Source: Chrysoperla carnea (taxonomy: Eukaryota; Arthropoda; Insecta; Neuroptera; Chrysopidae). Taken from it: a DNA stretch of 64,000 nucleotides. Below the pieces are notes generated by a model. That model searched no databases. It was not told where the DNA came from and saw only the letters and a program-made list of their open reading frames with translations. The stretch spans positions 63,652,181 through 63,716,180 of the forward strand of contig NC_058340.1 in NCBI RefSeq assembly GCF_905475395.1, in the 5' to 3' direction. Positions 51,609-63,102 of this stretch are shown here, piece after piece; the first letter of the stretch is position 1; each line of letters opens with the position of its first letter. A program made the position numbers and the translations under genes.

Positions 51609-51824
51609 TTAACCAATATTAACCAGCGGACGATCAAGACGATTCTTATAATATCTTATTTGACAAATTATAATAAGTAGTTTAAAAGTTATGAGAGAAC
51701 CGATTACTATACATACATACCGGTCAAATAAGTAACCTTCGCGGGGTAAAAAAACTAAGCCAAGAGATATTGAAATGTATCCAATTGAAAAAATTGTGCA
51801 AATTAAAGTTATAACTTTTGTCAT
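51609..51824 (-). CDS. Possible small two-helix membrane protein, 71 residues
   Basis: A single uninterrupted frame in the gap between the DNAI2 start and the TEDC2-like stop, same strand as both. It has two hydrophobic segments (residues about 3-27 and 37-57) separated by LPREGYLFDRY and ends with a basic tail CQIRYYKNRLDRP. This layout is protein-like and unusual for random AT-rich frames. I do not recognise a family, and no poly(A) signal or promoter marks it clearly. It could also be a chance frame, or an alternative exon of the neighbour. Confidence 0.35.
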   Translation of the reverse strand: MTKVITLICTIFSIGYISISLGLVFLPREGYLFDRYVCIVIGSLITFKLLIIICQIRYYKNRLDRPLVNIG

Positions 51825-51906
51825 ACAATGGAGAGAAAATGAATATAAAAAACTTATAAAAACTTATAAAAACTCATTTCTATTTGCTTTAAATCATTTT
51901 TTTATT

Positions 51907-54900
51907 TCAAATATTTTCTAATGTTCGTACAACTGCAACATTTTGAAATTTTCCATTATTATAAACATTTACAATACCCATAATACATTTATACAATAAT
52001 GGTATTAATGTTTTCGGACATTCTGTTGACAATACAAAATCAATGAAATCATTATGAATAAATGTGAAAATTTCTTTAAAAAATATAATTTTTTCATATT
52101 TATTAATAGTTTCTTGAAATCCAAATAACAAATTTTCATTGTCATAAGATCTGCATAAACTTGTTGATGGCACATTGTCTTCTTGTGATTCGTACGTATT
52201 AATATACACGTTTAATTCAAATATACTTTTAAAATCTTCTTTTTGCCATAATTCCCAGTTTCGTGAATTCTAAACAAATAATGAAATAAATTATAATTTA
52301 AAACAAGTAAAAAAAAAAATTGCCAGAGTGAATTGTTGCAATACCCTGTAAAGTGTTGATTGTCAAGCTTGCATTATTTTTTATAAATTAGAAGATTTTA
52401 ACAAGTGAAAACAAACAATTGACGGAGTTAATTGTTAAAATACCATGTACATAAGTGTTGATGACGTAATCGTTTATTTTTTGACGTCACGTAAATAAAG
52501 AAAGATATCCACTCTTAAATAGCCACACACACATAACTGATATTCCTATATTAATACATACTATAAACTTTGCACCTAATTAGCGCCCTTGTGGGTAAAC
52601 GGTGATGTTTACAAGAAACTGTTTATTTTTCTATAAGGAACATTTTTTACGTTTAATCTTTTGTTCTATCTCCAACGGTTTACAAGATGGATACTACGGA
52701 TCCAAGACTCAATTGACCCATGTTACTCATTTACGAACTTGACCTCACTTTTTACGTCCTGAGCACGCTATAAAAATTTCAGCTTGATAGCTGTTTTCGT
52801 TTTTGAGTTATCGTGTTGGCAGACAGACGGAATGACGGACAAACAACCGGAAATGGACTAATTAGGTGATTCTATGAACACCTATACCAAAATTTTGTTC
52901 GTAGCATCAATATTTTTAAGCGTTACAAACTTGGGACTAAACTTAATATACCATGTATATTTCATATATACATGGTATAAAAAGCCAACACAATTATGGT
53001 TTTTTCTGCGATTTTCTCGATTTTTTCAAAGGGGTACCCCTTAAAAAATTGCAAAAAAATCTAGAAATTTTTTGTATCTCCAACTTCGATAAAACTCAGT
53101 ATATGTATAAGGTAATTTTGACCCAAAAAATACAAAAATCGGGTTCATTTGATGACTGGTCGAATAGTTTTTGAGATACGGACTAAAATCGATCCAAATA
53201 TTACGATATCTCAGAAACTCTGTATCCAATCATTAAATTAACCTGATTTTTTGGAACAAAATTACCCCATCCACCGAGTTTTATCAAATTTCAAAACAAA
53301 AATTTTCATGCTAGCCACAAGTTGAAGTGCATTAAATATTTTAGACACAGCGAAAGAACCAATGAACATACAGACAGTAAGTTTCGGTGATAAAGAAAGA
53401 TTTCAAATTTTAATGTTAATAACTAAACTAAATTCTTACCACTTCATCTAATTTTTGTAAAAATAAACTTCTAATCTTAGATCGTCGATTTACAGGCACT
53501 GTATCTTTTTCATTTACAAACTTATAATACAATTTTAAAGCACGTTGAATTTCCGAAGGTATGCGTATCGATTCCAAACTAGCTGGATATCCTAATGACA
53601 CTCGTGATTTTGATGTTAAATCGGTTTTGGTACAGCTAATTTTCAAATCCTTATTTTTAGGACAGTTTGGTAAATGTTCTACACTTTGATTTTTTAAACT
53701 AGGCGTTGACGACAGTGATTTCGTTTTCATGGCAATCAAAGTTTTGGAATATCCATTTTGTGATGAATAACTTTTCTTCTGTAAATTTTCAGGATTCTTA
53801 TCGAATTGTCTTAGACTAGTCTTTTGATTATTCGTAAATTTATTCAATGTTTTAATTTTAGGTGCATTATTTAATGTCACTGCAGTCATACTCCGGGCTG
53901 TAGAATTAGGCACAGATAAAATTTGTGGTATACTTGATTTCTGTTGTTTTACACTTTGCGTTAAATATGGTAATCCAGTTTTTTTATCGTTTGAACGAAC
54001 AGTTTTTGCTTTATTTATCGCAGTTTCAATATCTTGAACAAGTTGATTCTCAATTTCAAGAGTTTTATCTTTAGCTTTTGGTTTACAATTACATTCTATT
54101 CCTGATATTTCTTCCTTTTTTGACCCAGAGCCATTTGTAATATATCGATCATCTGAATCATTTGAAAGTTGAAGTAATTTTTCTGTAGCTTCACAATGAT
54201 ATTCGGCAATTTTTCTTTCGTAATATGTTTTTGAATAAATATCGTAAAGGACATTAACAAATCTGTAATAATTTAAGCAAAAGTTGATATTAACAATTAT
54301 GAAAATCCGGTAGGGAAGCAAGTCGTTTTATTGTCCAAGGGATGGAAGAAAAGCTGGTGTTCAGGATTTTTAAGAGTATGGTGTTAAGAGATGCAAAGCG
54401 GATCGGAAGATATTATGTGCCACTTTTTATTTTAAAAATTGACATTGGTTATATTGTGAGTGATTTAGAGGGGAGTATAACTATGTGGAGGATAATATAT
54501 ATTTGCCTTTTAAGCTAGAATTGTCCTAGACAAGGTATGCTCTTTTGTAGGTAGGAGTAGGATGGGGACATTCTCTCACTCTCTTGCACGGTACCCAGTC
54601 AGCGCCATATTGCTTATAATGTAGGCGCTGAGTAAGTTTTGTATACATTTATAGGTTCTACCGAACAAGGAGTGTATTGTATTTTGTATCGACGTATTTT
54701 GACCCGCTGAATCTGTAAAAGCAAATATTTCCATTTTTTATTCGTCTTGATAGGACCAATAAAACCGGAGATATGATTAAAATTGTAAACAAAACAAAAT
54801 GATAATGCATAAGATCGGCGCGAAGCGCTTGGTTTGAAACGGCCGTAGATTGGCAAATTAAAAATATTTTTGTACTTTAAGGTACTCATTTTAAAGGTAT

Positions 54901-55703
54901 GAGTCTATATTTTAATGCACATAATAATACGTTTTATGAAATAGCAACGAAACTAGCAAGATTGCAAGTATTAAGTTTCATCATTTTTCCGGCCCATTAT
55001 TAGTTTATAAGTCGATAGCGAGCCTTTAGCGAAAGAAAATCCCACATAATTATATATGAGAAAATTGCAAATTTGTTCTAGTTTAAGAATGTTTTTGTAG
55101 GCACTCTGCGCCTTCACTATTCCCTTTGAACTGTCAAATTGGTCAATTTTTTTGTTTACATATTTAAAATTGAAAAAATCTGAGGCGGAAAAAGTTCATT
55201 AATCATTAATTATTTATTAATTGTCAGGAACTATTTTTCACACAAAGATTGTTCACACAAACGTATTCATGTTTTTTACAACATTTGAATCAGGAAGCGG
55301 GAAAAAGCTAAAATGGCGTCGACTGGGTACATGCACCTACTGAACCAAAACTTGTCCTAAATCGAGCATACCTTATCTAGTTCTACCAAGGAACTGTTTA
55401 GCGAAACAAGCGGGTAGTGGCTAGTATAATCGATTCAAATGCCATCTTTTGGTTCCTTTGTAAACTATCATTTTAATATTTTTTATTATTTCAAAAAATG
55501 ACATTGCATGTTTACATAATCAAACTAGTATTTTAAAATATTTCTACGCTTTTTCTTCTTTAAATTAGCTCAAAAAATACGAATTATTATCTCAAACGTC
55601 TTTATTCAAGCTCTAACCTAAGCCAACTAAAGCGTTTACATTGATTTTATGAATAATAAATTGTTTATACACGATACCTTTGAATAGGATGCGAATTTTC
55701 CAT
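51907..55703 (-). CDS. Unidentified protein, weakly TEDC2-like
   Basis: Three exons: 55678-55703, 53440-54262, 51907-52269, giving 403 residues. The tiny first exon (MENSHPIQ) is chosen because it supplies an ATG, a GT donor and the right phase; it is the least certain part. Exons 2 and 3 are solid: an acceptor before FVNVLYDIYSKTYYERKIAE, a donor after LFLQKLDEV, and an acceptor before NSRNWELWQKEDFK. The middle (about residues 60-230) is low-complexity, rich in Ser, Lys, Thr and Asn. The ends are helical. ETAINKAKTVRS, IPSEIQRALKLYYKF and the Trp-rich helix after it recall TEDC2, a partner of delta/epsilon tubulin in centriole triplets, but similarity is weak and this is inference. Its start is 206 bases from the MAIP1 start, head to head. 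Confidence 0.65.
52400..52979 (+). mobile_element. Non-autonomous interspersed repeat (family E), copy 2
   Basis: It starts AACAAGTGAAAACAAACAAT and ends with the hairpin TACCATGTATAT/ATATACATGGTA, as in copy 1 at 11255-11916. It is slightly shorter (about 580 bp) through internal loss, including a shorter CAGACGG microsatellite. An additional 5' fragment of the same family (AACAAGTAAAAAA..GTGAATTGTTGCAATACC) lies just before it at about 52303-52370. Confidence 0.75.
52985..53310 (+). repeat. Satellite-like repeat (family D), one unit
   Basis: TCTCGATTTTTTCAAAGGGG, AAAATCGGGTTCATTTGATG and CGATATCTCAGAAACTCTG match the array at 25300-25770 closely. It directly abuts the end of the family E copy. 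Confidence 0.8.
54517..55384. mobile_element. Imperfect inverted-repeat element in TEDC2-like intron 1
   Basis: The left arm (54517-54611) and right arm (about 55310-55384) are imperfect inverted copies. They share AGAA..AGACAAGGTATGCTC (AGATAAGGTATGCTC on the other arm) and GGTACCCAGTC with GCGCCAT or GACGCCAT. Total length is about 870 bp with no convincing coding frame (54614-54889 has no recognised similarity). It is a MITE-like DNA element; the family is unassigned and the ends are approximate. Confidence 0.6.
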
Positions 55704-55909
55704 GTGTGTTGATGAATTTTTTGAATTTTAGGCGTTTGAAATTTTATTAGCTACAACAATTTTGAAATTAGACAATAATGGTAGACTGGATTAAAAGTAT
55801 CGTAATCCCTAATTATTTTCAAAGCTGTATCCATGCATAAGTACAGTAATATTAATAACATTTTCAAAGTAATACTTTTTTTAATACTTTTTGAAAGAAC
55901 GTTTGTAGC
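55704..55909. promoter_or_regulatory. Probable bidirectional promoter, TEDC2-like / MAIP1
   Basis: Only 206 bases separate the two predicted translation starts, which face away from each other. It is AT-rich, with no TATA box that I can single out. If the tiny first exon of the TEDC2-like gene is wrong, the spacing becomes larger. Confidence 0.4.
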
Positions 55910-57851
55910 ATGGCCGCCTTAATTTATACGTTATGTCAAAATGTTTATAAAAATATTTTTTATGTTCATGCTATTAACAAAATAAATAAAAATATAGGTA
56001 TTAATTATTTCCTTAAACAATTGTTATCATATTCAAATAGTAAACAATCAATTAATAATCAGTTAATCGAATCGAATAAATTAACCTCTAATATTTATAA
56101 TAAACGTAATGTTTATAATTCGCTAGTATCACAAAATTCATTAAATAAAATATTCGTACGATATATGCAACAAAATGTCCGTGGCTTTAGTTCAATATCA
56201 CCAAATCCGGCCCCAAAACCGGATCCCCCAAAACAACGTTCGCTACCACCGTTAATGGATTTTCCTGAAATTGTGTGGCCATCAATTTTTAAATCAGTTA
56301 GAAATTGGATATTATCAACATTAATTATCGCACCATATTTTGATCGGGAATTTTCGTTGTATGATTTTGTTGTGGGGTCAAAGAAAGCAATTGAGGTAAC
56401 TTTCGATTATAAACAATTTATTTTTATTGAGAACTAAATTATTTTTGGTTGTAGGTAGTTTCACAAAAAATATCTTCTGGAGACTTTAAAGAATTGGAAG
56501 GACTAGTCACAAACGATGCTATTGACTCTATTTCGAAGTCTGTTTCTTTGTTATCGCTAGCTCAAAGACAACAATTAGCTATTGATTGTAAAGATATTTA
56601 TTTTTCATTTCCGTATCAGGTAATTATTACTCTTTAAGGCAGATAAACGTACTTTCTTTAACTTTGGTCCCAGAGCTATATAATTTTATAATAATCTCTT
56701 TTCCCTTAAACCAAAACTCTGGGGAGCCTTAAAAGATGAGTTTCGTAAAGTTTTAATATTACGTTTAATTTCTTATAACTCTATGGGATTTTAATTCAAA
56801 TTTACCAACATTCATTGAGGATTATAATCAAATAAAGAATCTCTGCCTCCTGAAGGAGAAGTCCCTGATTATGGAAATAGGGAATATTCAAGAAATTTAA
56901 ATTTGGTTCAAATATTTTTCTTCCGTAACTTTAATGACTGGACATTTTAACTAAACCATTATTTTAGTAATTAATATCTTATTAATTTAAAATTAATTAA
57001 TAAAAGAACAAATTCAATGAGAGCATTTAAAAATTTCTAAAACGGAAATTCAAATTTTTATACGGACGTGACATCAAAGTACGGGCTTGTCAAATTTGTT
57101 GACATACTGTATGATATTAATTACTTAGATTTCATATGGTATTTCATTAAATTATACTATTCTACGACTTTTTATTAGAAAACTTAATAATAACGAGTGT
57201 AAATTCTGTGTTGTAAATTCATTTTTTTAAAGTGAAAATTATACATTGAACTGTCACCAATTGACAGATCACGTACTTATACGTCATCAACAGAGAGCGC
57301 CAAAAAACTGCGTTTAAATATCTCAAAATTATAATGTATTTTAAATATTTTTTTACACTTAAATACAGCATTTTTAAGCAGTATTTATATTTTTTACTTT
57401 TATATAACGGTGTAAACAATGAATTAAAAATATAAAAAAATATACATGAATATTCCCTATTTTCGTATCATAACAAGTTGCCTTAAAAACAACCTCTCAA
57501 ATTTAAAGCCGCTTCGAAATGACAAATACTACATCTTGTCCTAGATCTATTAAATAAGGAATTGAAAGACAAATAACTTTTTTTTAGGTTGGAATTATGT
57601 TCGACGATGCAGAAACATCTTCACAACAAAAACGATTTGTCGAAATAACAATGGTGTATCATGTTTTACAAGACTTGCATTTAATGCGTGAACGTGGCGA
57701 AGAACCACCATTAAATGTGGGACTTTTACCCGAATTTCGTGACAAGATACACATTTGTAATTATAGATTTATTCGTGAATTCACAAAGGGCGTTGAAGAT
57801 CAATGGACAATCAATGTAATAAATCATTTTAAACCCAGTGATTTCTTATAA
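55910..57851 (+). CDS. MAIP1: m-AAA protease-interacting protein 1 (mitochondrial)
   Basis: Three exons: 55910-56395, 56455-56619, 57588-57851, giving 304 residues. MAIP1 sits in the mitochondrial matrix at the inner membrane, binds the AFG3L2 m-AAA protease and helps assembly of the calcium uniporter regulator EMRE. The N-terminus is rich in Asn, Lys and Ile with few acidic residues, as in a transit peptide. It is followed by RYMQQNVRGFSSISPNPAPK, then PPLMDFPEIVWPSIFKSVRN, YFDREFSLYDFVVGSKKAIE, a TIM44/MRPL45-like beta-rich region in exon 3, and the family C-terminal motif FIREFTKGVEDQWTINVINH. Length matches vertebrate MAIP1 (about 290). Intron 2 contains a MITE. A candidate poly(A) signal AATAAA is at 58352-58357. 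The coding sequence looks intact. Confidence 0.9.
56880..57457 (+). mobile_element. TA-flanked 578 bp MITE, copy 1 (MAIP1 intron 2)
   Basis: Terminal inverted repeats GGGAATATTCAAG and CATGAATATTCCC are each bordered by TA (56878-56879 and 57458-57459), as expected of Tc1/mariner-type target sites. No transposase frame. The sequence is nearly identical to 60992-61570, in the same orientation. Confidence 0.85.
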
Positions 57852-60346
57852 AAGCAATAATTTTTAATTAGGATCAAAGTGTTCCTAAATGTATGTGGGC
57901 AATTTTAAGAGCAATTTCTTTAAATAATTTCCATTAAAAAAATTTAAACAGGATGATAAGTGAACCAATTTTAAAGATATAACATTTATTTAATACTCCA
58001 GAGTAATTTTGAGCCCGCTCGCTAGCCTGTGTGCTTCACACCAACAATTATTTTAGAGTTGGGGAAATAAGTTTATTGAAAGTCTGATTTTAGGTACCTG
58101 GGCTCCGGTAATGTTAAAACTCGAACGTTTTGGGGTCTTATAATGGAAATTATATAAAAAATGAGTTTCTGAAATATTTCACGTATCTTTAGAAGCCACA
58201 TTACACAAAATATAATCTACTCAATTTAGAATCTGTGAAGTTTTTTGATAAATTGCTTCGGCATAAAATTACTACGTAATATGTATATTTTGGGGGTGTT
58301 TGGATTTTCCTAGAAGTATTTGTGCATTCGTGTTTTTCATACAAACGCAACAATAAAAGTTGAAAAATTTGTTAAATGTATGTTTAAAAAAAAATAAATA
58401 AATAAGCTCTAAATTATTATTTTAGTTTAATTTCGTAATTTCTTGACCATTAATAAGATAAAATTATTCTCCAATAAAGTAAAAAAAACTACAGCGAGAA
58501 ATATTCACCTGGGGAGAAACGAAATAAAAATCAGTAAGATTTTTATTTCGTTTCCAAAGAACTGTTCAAAGTTACTCGCGAAATAAAAGTTCTCTATATG
58601 GAAATTCGAGCGGTATCTTAGAAACTCAAAATGCTAAATGTTCATCCTCTTCAAAACATAGGATTGAATTAAAACTTCGCACACTTATCAAAGGCCGCCG
58701 ATGACAATACAATAATTTAATAAGTTTGAACGATTATCCTGATCAGAGTCTGCTGGATTAATATAAAACGATTTTTAAAAGAACTTATTTTGTACTTTTT
58801 CTGCCCTTTAGCTTTATTTTGTTTTCCATAAAATATACTTTCTATTCCTAGTCTGTATACAGAGGTTGTGTGGCGTTCATAACAAATTTTATCTGAAATA
58901 TATTATTTGAATTTAAGGGAATAACTATTACATAAATAAAGGTCAAAGTTAAAAATAAAAAATTTTTCAGATCCTAAAAATAAATGACGAAAGATTAAAA
59001 TGAATCATTAAAAGAGTTAATTAAATGTTGATAATAGAATGATTTCATATTATGACTGTTTTTTAACCTCTATGTAATAATTGAGGGGATGATTTTCATC
59101 CAAAAAATCGGTTCATTTTCAAAAATTAGGCTGTGGAAATTGACTTTATCTGTGAATGTTTCTATAGATAAAAAATACCCAAGTTATTCAAATAGAGTAT
59201 TTACAAATACTATTATTATTTAAAAAGTTATATAATAAATACCATTGCTAATTAAAAAATCAGAATTTGAAAAAAATATGTGTGTATATGGAGTATGTAT
59301 GGCGTAAAGATCAAGTTTTTTGTTTCAAAACTTTTTTTGACCACAAAACCACAATTAGTTGATCAAATATCAGAAACTACAGTCAGTTCTTTTCATTAAT
59401 ATTAATAGGGACCACGTTTTATTCTAATTTGAATAAAACAAATAGGTATAGTTTACTTTTAGTAATTTTATTTTTCAGAATATGTACCTATTTTTTCTTA
59501 AAATTATGAATTTATCATCAATCTTTCGAAAGACTAATTCATTGTGTTTAATTTGGTTTGTTTGTTTGAATTTTATTGGGTCGAATAAGGTCGGATTACT
59601 TATGTTGATACGACCTTTTTTGATAGTTGAAAAATATACGAACAATAAATAATGCAAGATAAATTTTGGGATAATTTGTCTATGTCCACATGACCATAAA
59701 AGATATGTTGGGATATTTTGTCAATCTCCACATATCGACTGACCATTAGGAGTATTACGCAAATATGCTTTTTTCTCAAAACTCAAAATGATATCCCACT
59801 TTTCTTATGGAGATATTTAAAAAAAAAAAAAAAAAAAAGAAATTTAAAAATATTTTTCTTTTCTATTCAATGATGTTTCTATGTATGACAAAAAATAGGT
59901 AATATTTTAGCGACATTTTATAAATTCAAATTTAAAATAAATTTTTTAATTAATATTCCATATTCCATACTCAATAAATTGAATTTCAAGTTCTCACCTT
60001 GAATGAATATATATTTTTAATTTTATGAATTTATTGACTTGAAAGTAATGTTTGATATAATTTATAAATATATTTATTTCAAATCCTCTAATGCATAATT
60101 AAAACTTGTTTGTGTTAATTAAAAATTATATACATAAATTAAATAGTTGCATAACAACCTAAACTTTGAAACAACTTTGTATTTTTGTGTGTGTTTACAT
60201 TAAAAAGTTTTTTAATTAGTTTTGATAAACATATGTATCGATAATGCTGTTTTCTTTTTATGACAATTATTTTGTAAGGTTTCTTTTGATTTTTTTGATA
60301 TAATACTTAATTTGTTTAAATAAAATATGTTTATGTTTGTTTAAAA
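57852..60346. other. Intergenic region between MAIP1 and SPG21
   Basis: Both neighbours are on the plus strand. No gene is supported. It contains the MAIP1 3' UTR, a short perfect hairpin at 58517-58553, and an A run at about 59819-59838. The last kilobase is AT-rich and holds the SPG21 promoter. Confidence 0.5.
58517..58553. repeat. Perfect 16 bp hairpin, 5-base loop
   Basis: AAACGAAATAAAAATC, loop AGTAA, then the exact reverse complement. It lies about 670 bases after the MAIP1 stop, so it may sit in or just beyond the 3' UTR. Function unknown. Confidence 0.7.
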
Positions 60347-62421
60347 ATGAGTTATATCAGTGATCTTTCTCAATCTCAAGAATATTTAAGTTATCGAAGT
60401 AGTATACCATTACGAAAAATATCTGTTGATAGTGATGGAACTAAGGTTAAGTATTAACAATTTTTTTTATTTATAAGTAAAAAAATACTTAATAAATTGT
60501 TTATTTAGGGCTGGAGAATATATGATTGTGGTCCAAAATCGGTAAAATGTCCTATAATATGTTTACCACCTGTATCGGGCACTGCTGATATATTTTTTAA
60601 ACAAGCTTTAGCTTTATCAGCAAAGGGATATCGTGTGATCTCAGCCGAACCTCCTGTTTATTGGACTGTTCGAGAATTTTGTGATGGTTTTAAAAAGTTG
60701 TTAGATTATTTAGAATTTACTAAAGTACATATATTTGGCGCATCATTAGGTATTAACGTAGACAATCAAACTTGATTAAGTGAAATCGGAAGAGATATTT
60801 TACAGTATCAAATCACAAACACACTTGTTATCATTTGTACGATTTTATAGCAATTCGATTTGTACCTTCTAATACCGCTTGACTTCGGGGAAGCTTTAAT
60901 CGTATGAATTTAAAAAAATAAATTAGGGAAAAATTTGATAAATTATACTAAAAATTTGAGGATCAAGGGATTTTGTAAAAACTGGATAATAGGGAATATT
61001 CATGAAATTTAAATTTGGTTCAAACATTTTTCTTCCGTAACTTTAATGGCTGGGCATTTCAACTAAACCATTATTTTAGTAATTAATATCTTTTTAATTA
61101 CGTAAAATTAATGAATAAAAGTATAAATTCAGTGAGGGCATTTAAAAATTTCTAAAATGGATATTCAAATTTTTATACGGACGTGACATCAAAGTACGGG
61201 CTTGTCAAATTTGTTGACATACTGTATGATATTAATTACTTACATTTTATATGGTATTTCATTAAATTATACTATTCTACGGCTTTTTATTAGAAAACTT
61301 AATAATAACGAGTGTAAATTCTGCGTTGTAAATTTATTTTTTTAAAGTGTAAATTATACATTGAACTGTCACCAATTGACAGATCACGTACTTATACGTC
61401 ATCAACAGAGAGCGCCAAAAAACTGTGTTTAAATATCTCAAAATTATAATGTATTTTAAATATTTTTTTACACTTAAATACAGCATTTTTAAGCAGTATT
61501 TATATTTTTTACTTTGTTATAACGGTGTAAACAATGAATTAAAAATATAAAAAAATACATGAATATTCCCTATTTTCTAAGCTCATTCATCTTCTCCAGA
61601 CGTCTCTTAATCAAGTTTAACTTTACTAATCAATGTAGGTAAAATATATTAAACTGTGAATTGATTTTAGGTGGCTTTTTAGCACAAAAGTTTGCCGAAT
61701 CAACATATTTGTGCCCACGAGTCGCTTCTTTAGTTCTTTGTAATTCCTTTACCGATACAAAAATATTTAGTTATAGAGACTCTGCGTTGTTATTTTGGAT
61801 CTTGCCTGCAATGGTGCTTAAACGTATGATTATGGGTAATTTTCATTGTGAAAAAGTTGATCCAGAAATTGTGGAAGCAATTGATTTTATGGTAGAAAGG
61901 GTATGCTGAATGTATTCAATAATTATTTTTGTATAGGTTTAACTTTTTATAAAATTTTGTAGCTGGAAAGTTTATCGCAAGCCGAATTGGCAAGTAGATT
62001 AACATTAAACTGTATACCAGATTATGTAGAAGTTCACAAGCTAAACGATCTTCCAGTGACAATAATTGATGTTTTTGATGAATATGCTCTCTCTAGTGAA
62101 GTAAGAGAAGAAACTTATAAATGTTATCCTAATGCAAGACTTGGGCATTTAAAATCCGGTGGTAATTTTCCATACTTAAGTCGTTCCGAGGAAGTCAATT
62201 TATATTTACAGGTATACAAGTTTTTTTTTAAAGTGAAAATGACGTTATGTCTGAAAACGGAAACAATTGCGAATATAATTTTCGCAAAGACGGATCTGTA
62301 TAACAATTTATATGAAAATCAATTTTTGTTCTAGATTCATTTACGACAATTTGATGGGACCAAAGAAGCAGCTGCTGATCCATCGATTAAAACATTAAAG
62401 CCATTAGTGTCTAAAAAATAA
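60347..62421 (+). CDS. SPG21: Maspardin (alpha/beta-hydrolase-like, spastic paraplegia 21)
   Basis: Five exons: 60347-60445, 60509-60749, 61671-61900, 61963-62211, 62335-62421, giving 301 residues (human maspardin 308). It is an alpha/beta-hydrolase-fold protein of endosomes and the trans-Golgi that binds CD4 in mammals and affects neurite maintenance; no enzyme activity is established. Family features in order: [61 protein letters not shown], the nucleophile-elbow-like [17 protein letters not shown] (Ser about 112), [50 protein letters not shown] and [20 protein letters not shown]. Only the C-terminal tail is shortened relative to human. Intron 2 contains a MITE. Poly(A) signal AATAAA at 62591-62596. 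It is tail to tail with STOML2. Confidence 0.97.
60992..61570 (+). mobile_element. TA-flanked 579 bp MITE, copy 2 (SPG21 intron 2)
   Basis: Ends GGGAATATTCATG and CATGAATATTCCC are perfect inverted repeats, each bordered by TA. The body matches copy 1 almost base for base (for example ATACGGACGTGACATCAAAG and GATCACGTACTTATACGTCA), with only scattered substitutions and small indels. There is no transposase, so movement would need one supplied from elsewhere. Confidence 0.9.
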
Positions 62422-63102
62422 GTAATTTTATTTTCTAATGCCACATTCACACCAACGTTCGTTAACACAGTGCAAAGTTGACGTCATTTTGGTATATCGG
62501 AGTAATGTTCCTCCGATACACATCACATAACATTTTAATATTTAATATACATATAATTGTTATATACTATATATTGGTTTATATTTTTTGAATAAAAAAT
62601 AATTTTTATGAAAATAATTTTTGTGTTACTAAGTGCGAATGTATACGGGGTGGACTATATTAATCGATAATGGGAAACAGGGACTTTAATGCTAAGAAAG
62701 ACTCTTTAGCGATAGAAAAAAGAACTATATTTGTTAGCTCGCATAGATATATATTATTTAACCGATGTGTTGTTTACAATGATGTAAATTGCACACCACG
62801 CATACGTATATAATATAGGTTAATGTAACAATTTTTGAAAACAACAAACTTTGGTTAAGAACTATATAAAACATTAAAATATCTTTATGTGTCAATGTGT
62901 AAGTCTTTAAAAATTGTAGATCTTCGAACTTCGAACTAATATTCATACATTCCTTTATTTTCAAATTGAATTTCTAGATTCGATGGAAATTCAATAGAAA
63001 TCGCTTCTCACGTTATAAATAAGTAAAAATGATTTTTATAGGAAAATAAATATACATAAGAAATATAGTTTTAACAAATTTTAATACAAATCACAATATT
63101 TT
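62422..63102. other. 3' intergenic region between convergent SPG21 and STOML2
   Basis: Holds the two 3' UTRs. The SPG21 poly(A) signal is at 62591-62596; a minus-strand AATAAA for STOML2 is at 62954-62959. Nothing else is recognised. Confidence 0.6.

Larger units (their letters stand above)
52270..53439 (-). other. Intron 2 of the TEDC2-like gene, filled with repeats
   Basis: It holds a truncated family E start (about 52303-52370), a near-complete family E copy (52400-52979) and a family D unit (52985-53310). Little unique sequence remains. No nested gene is seen. Confidence 0.75.
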
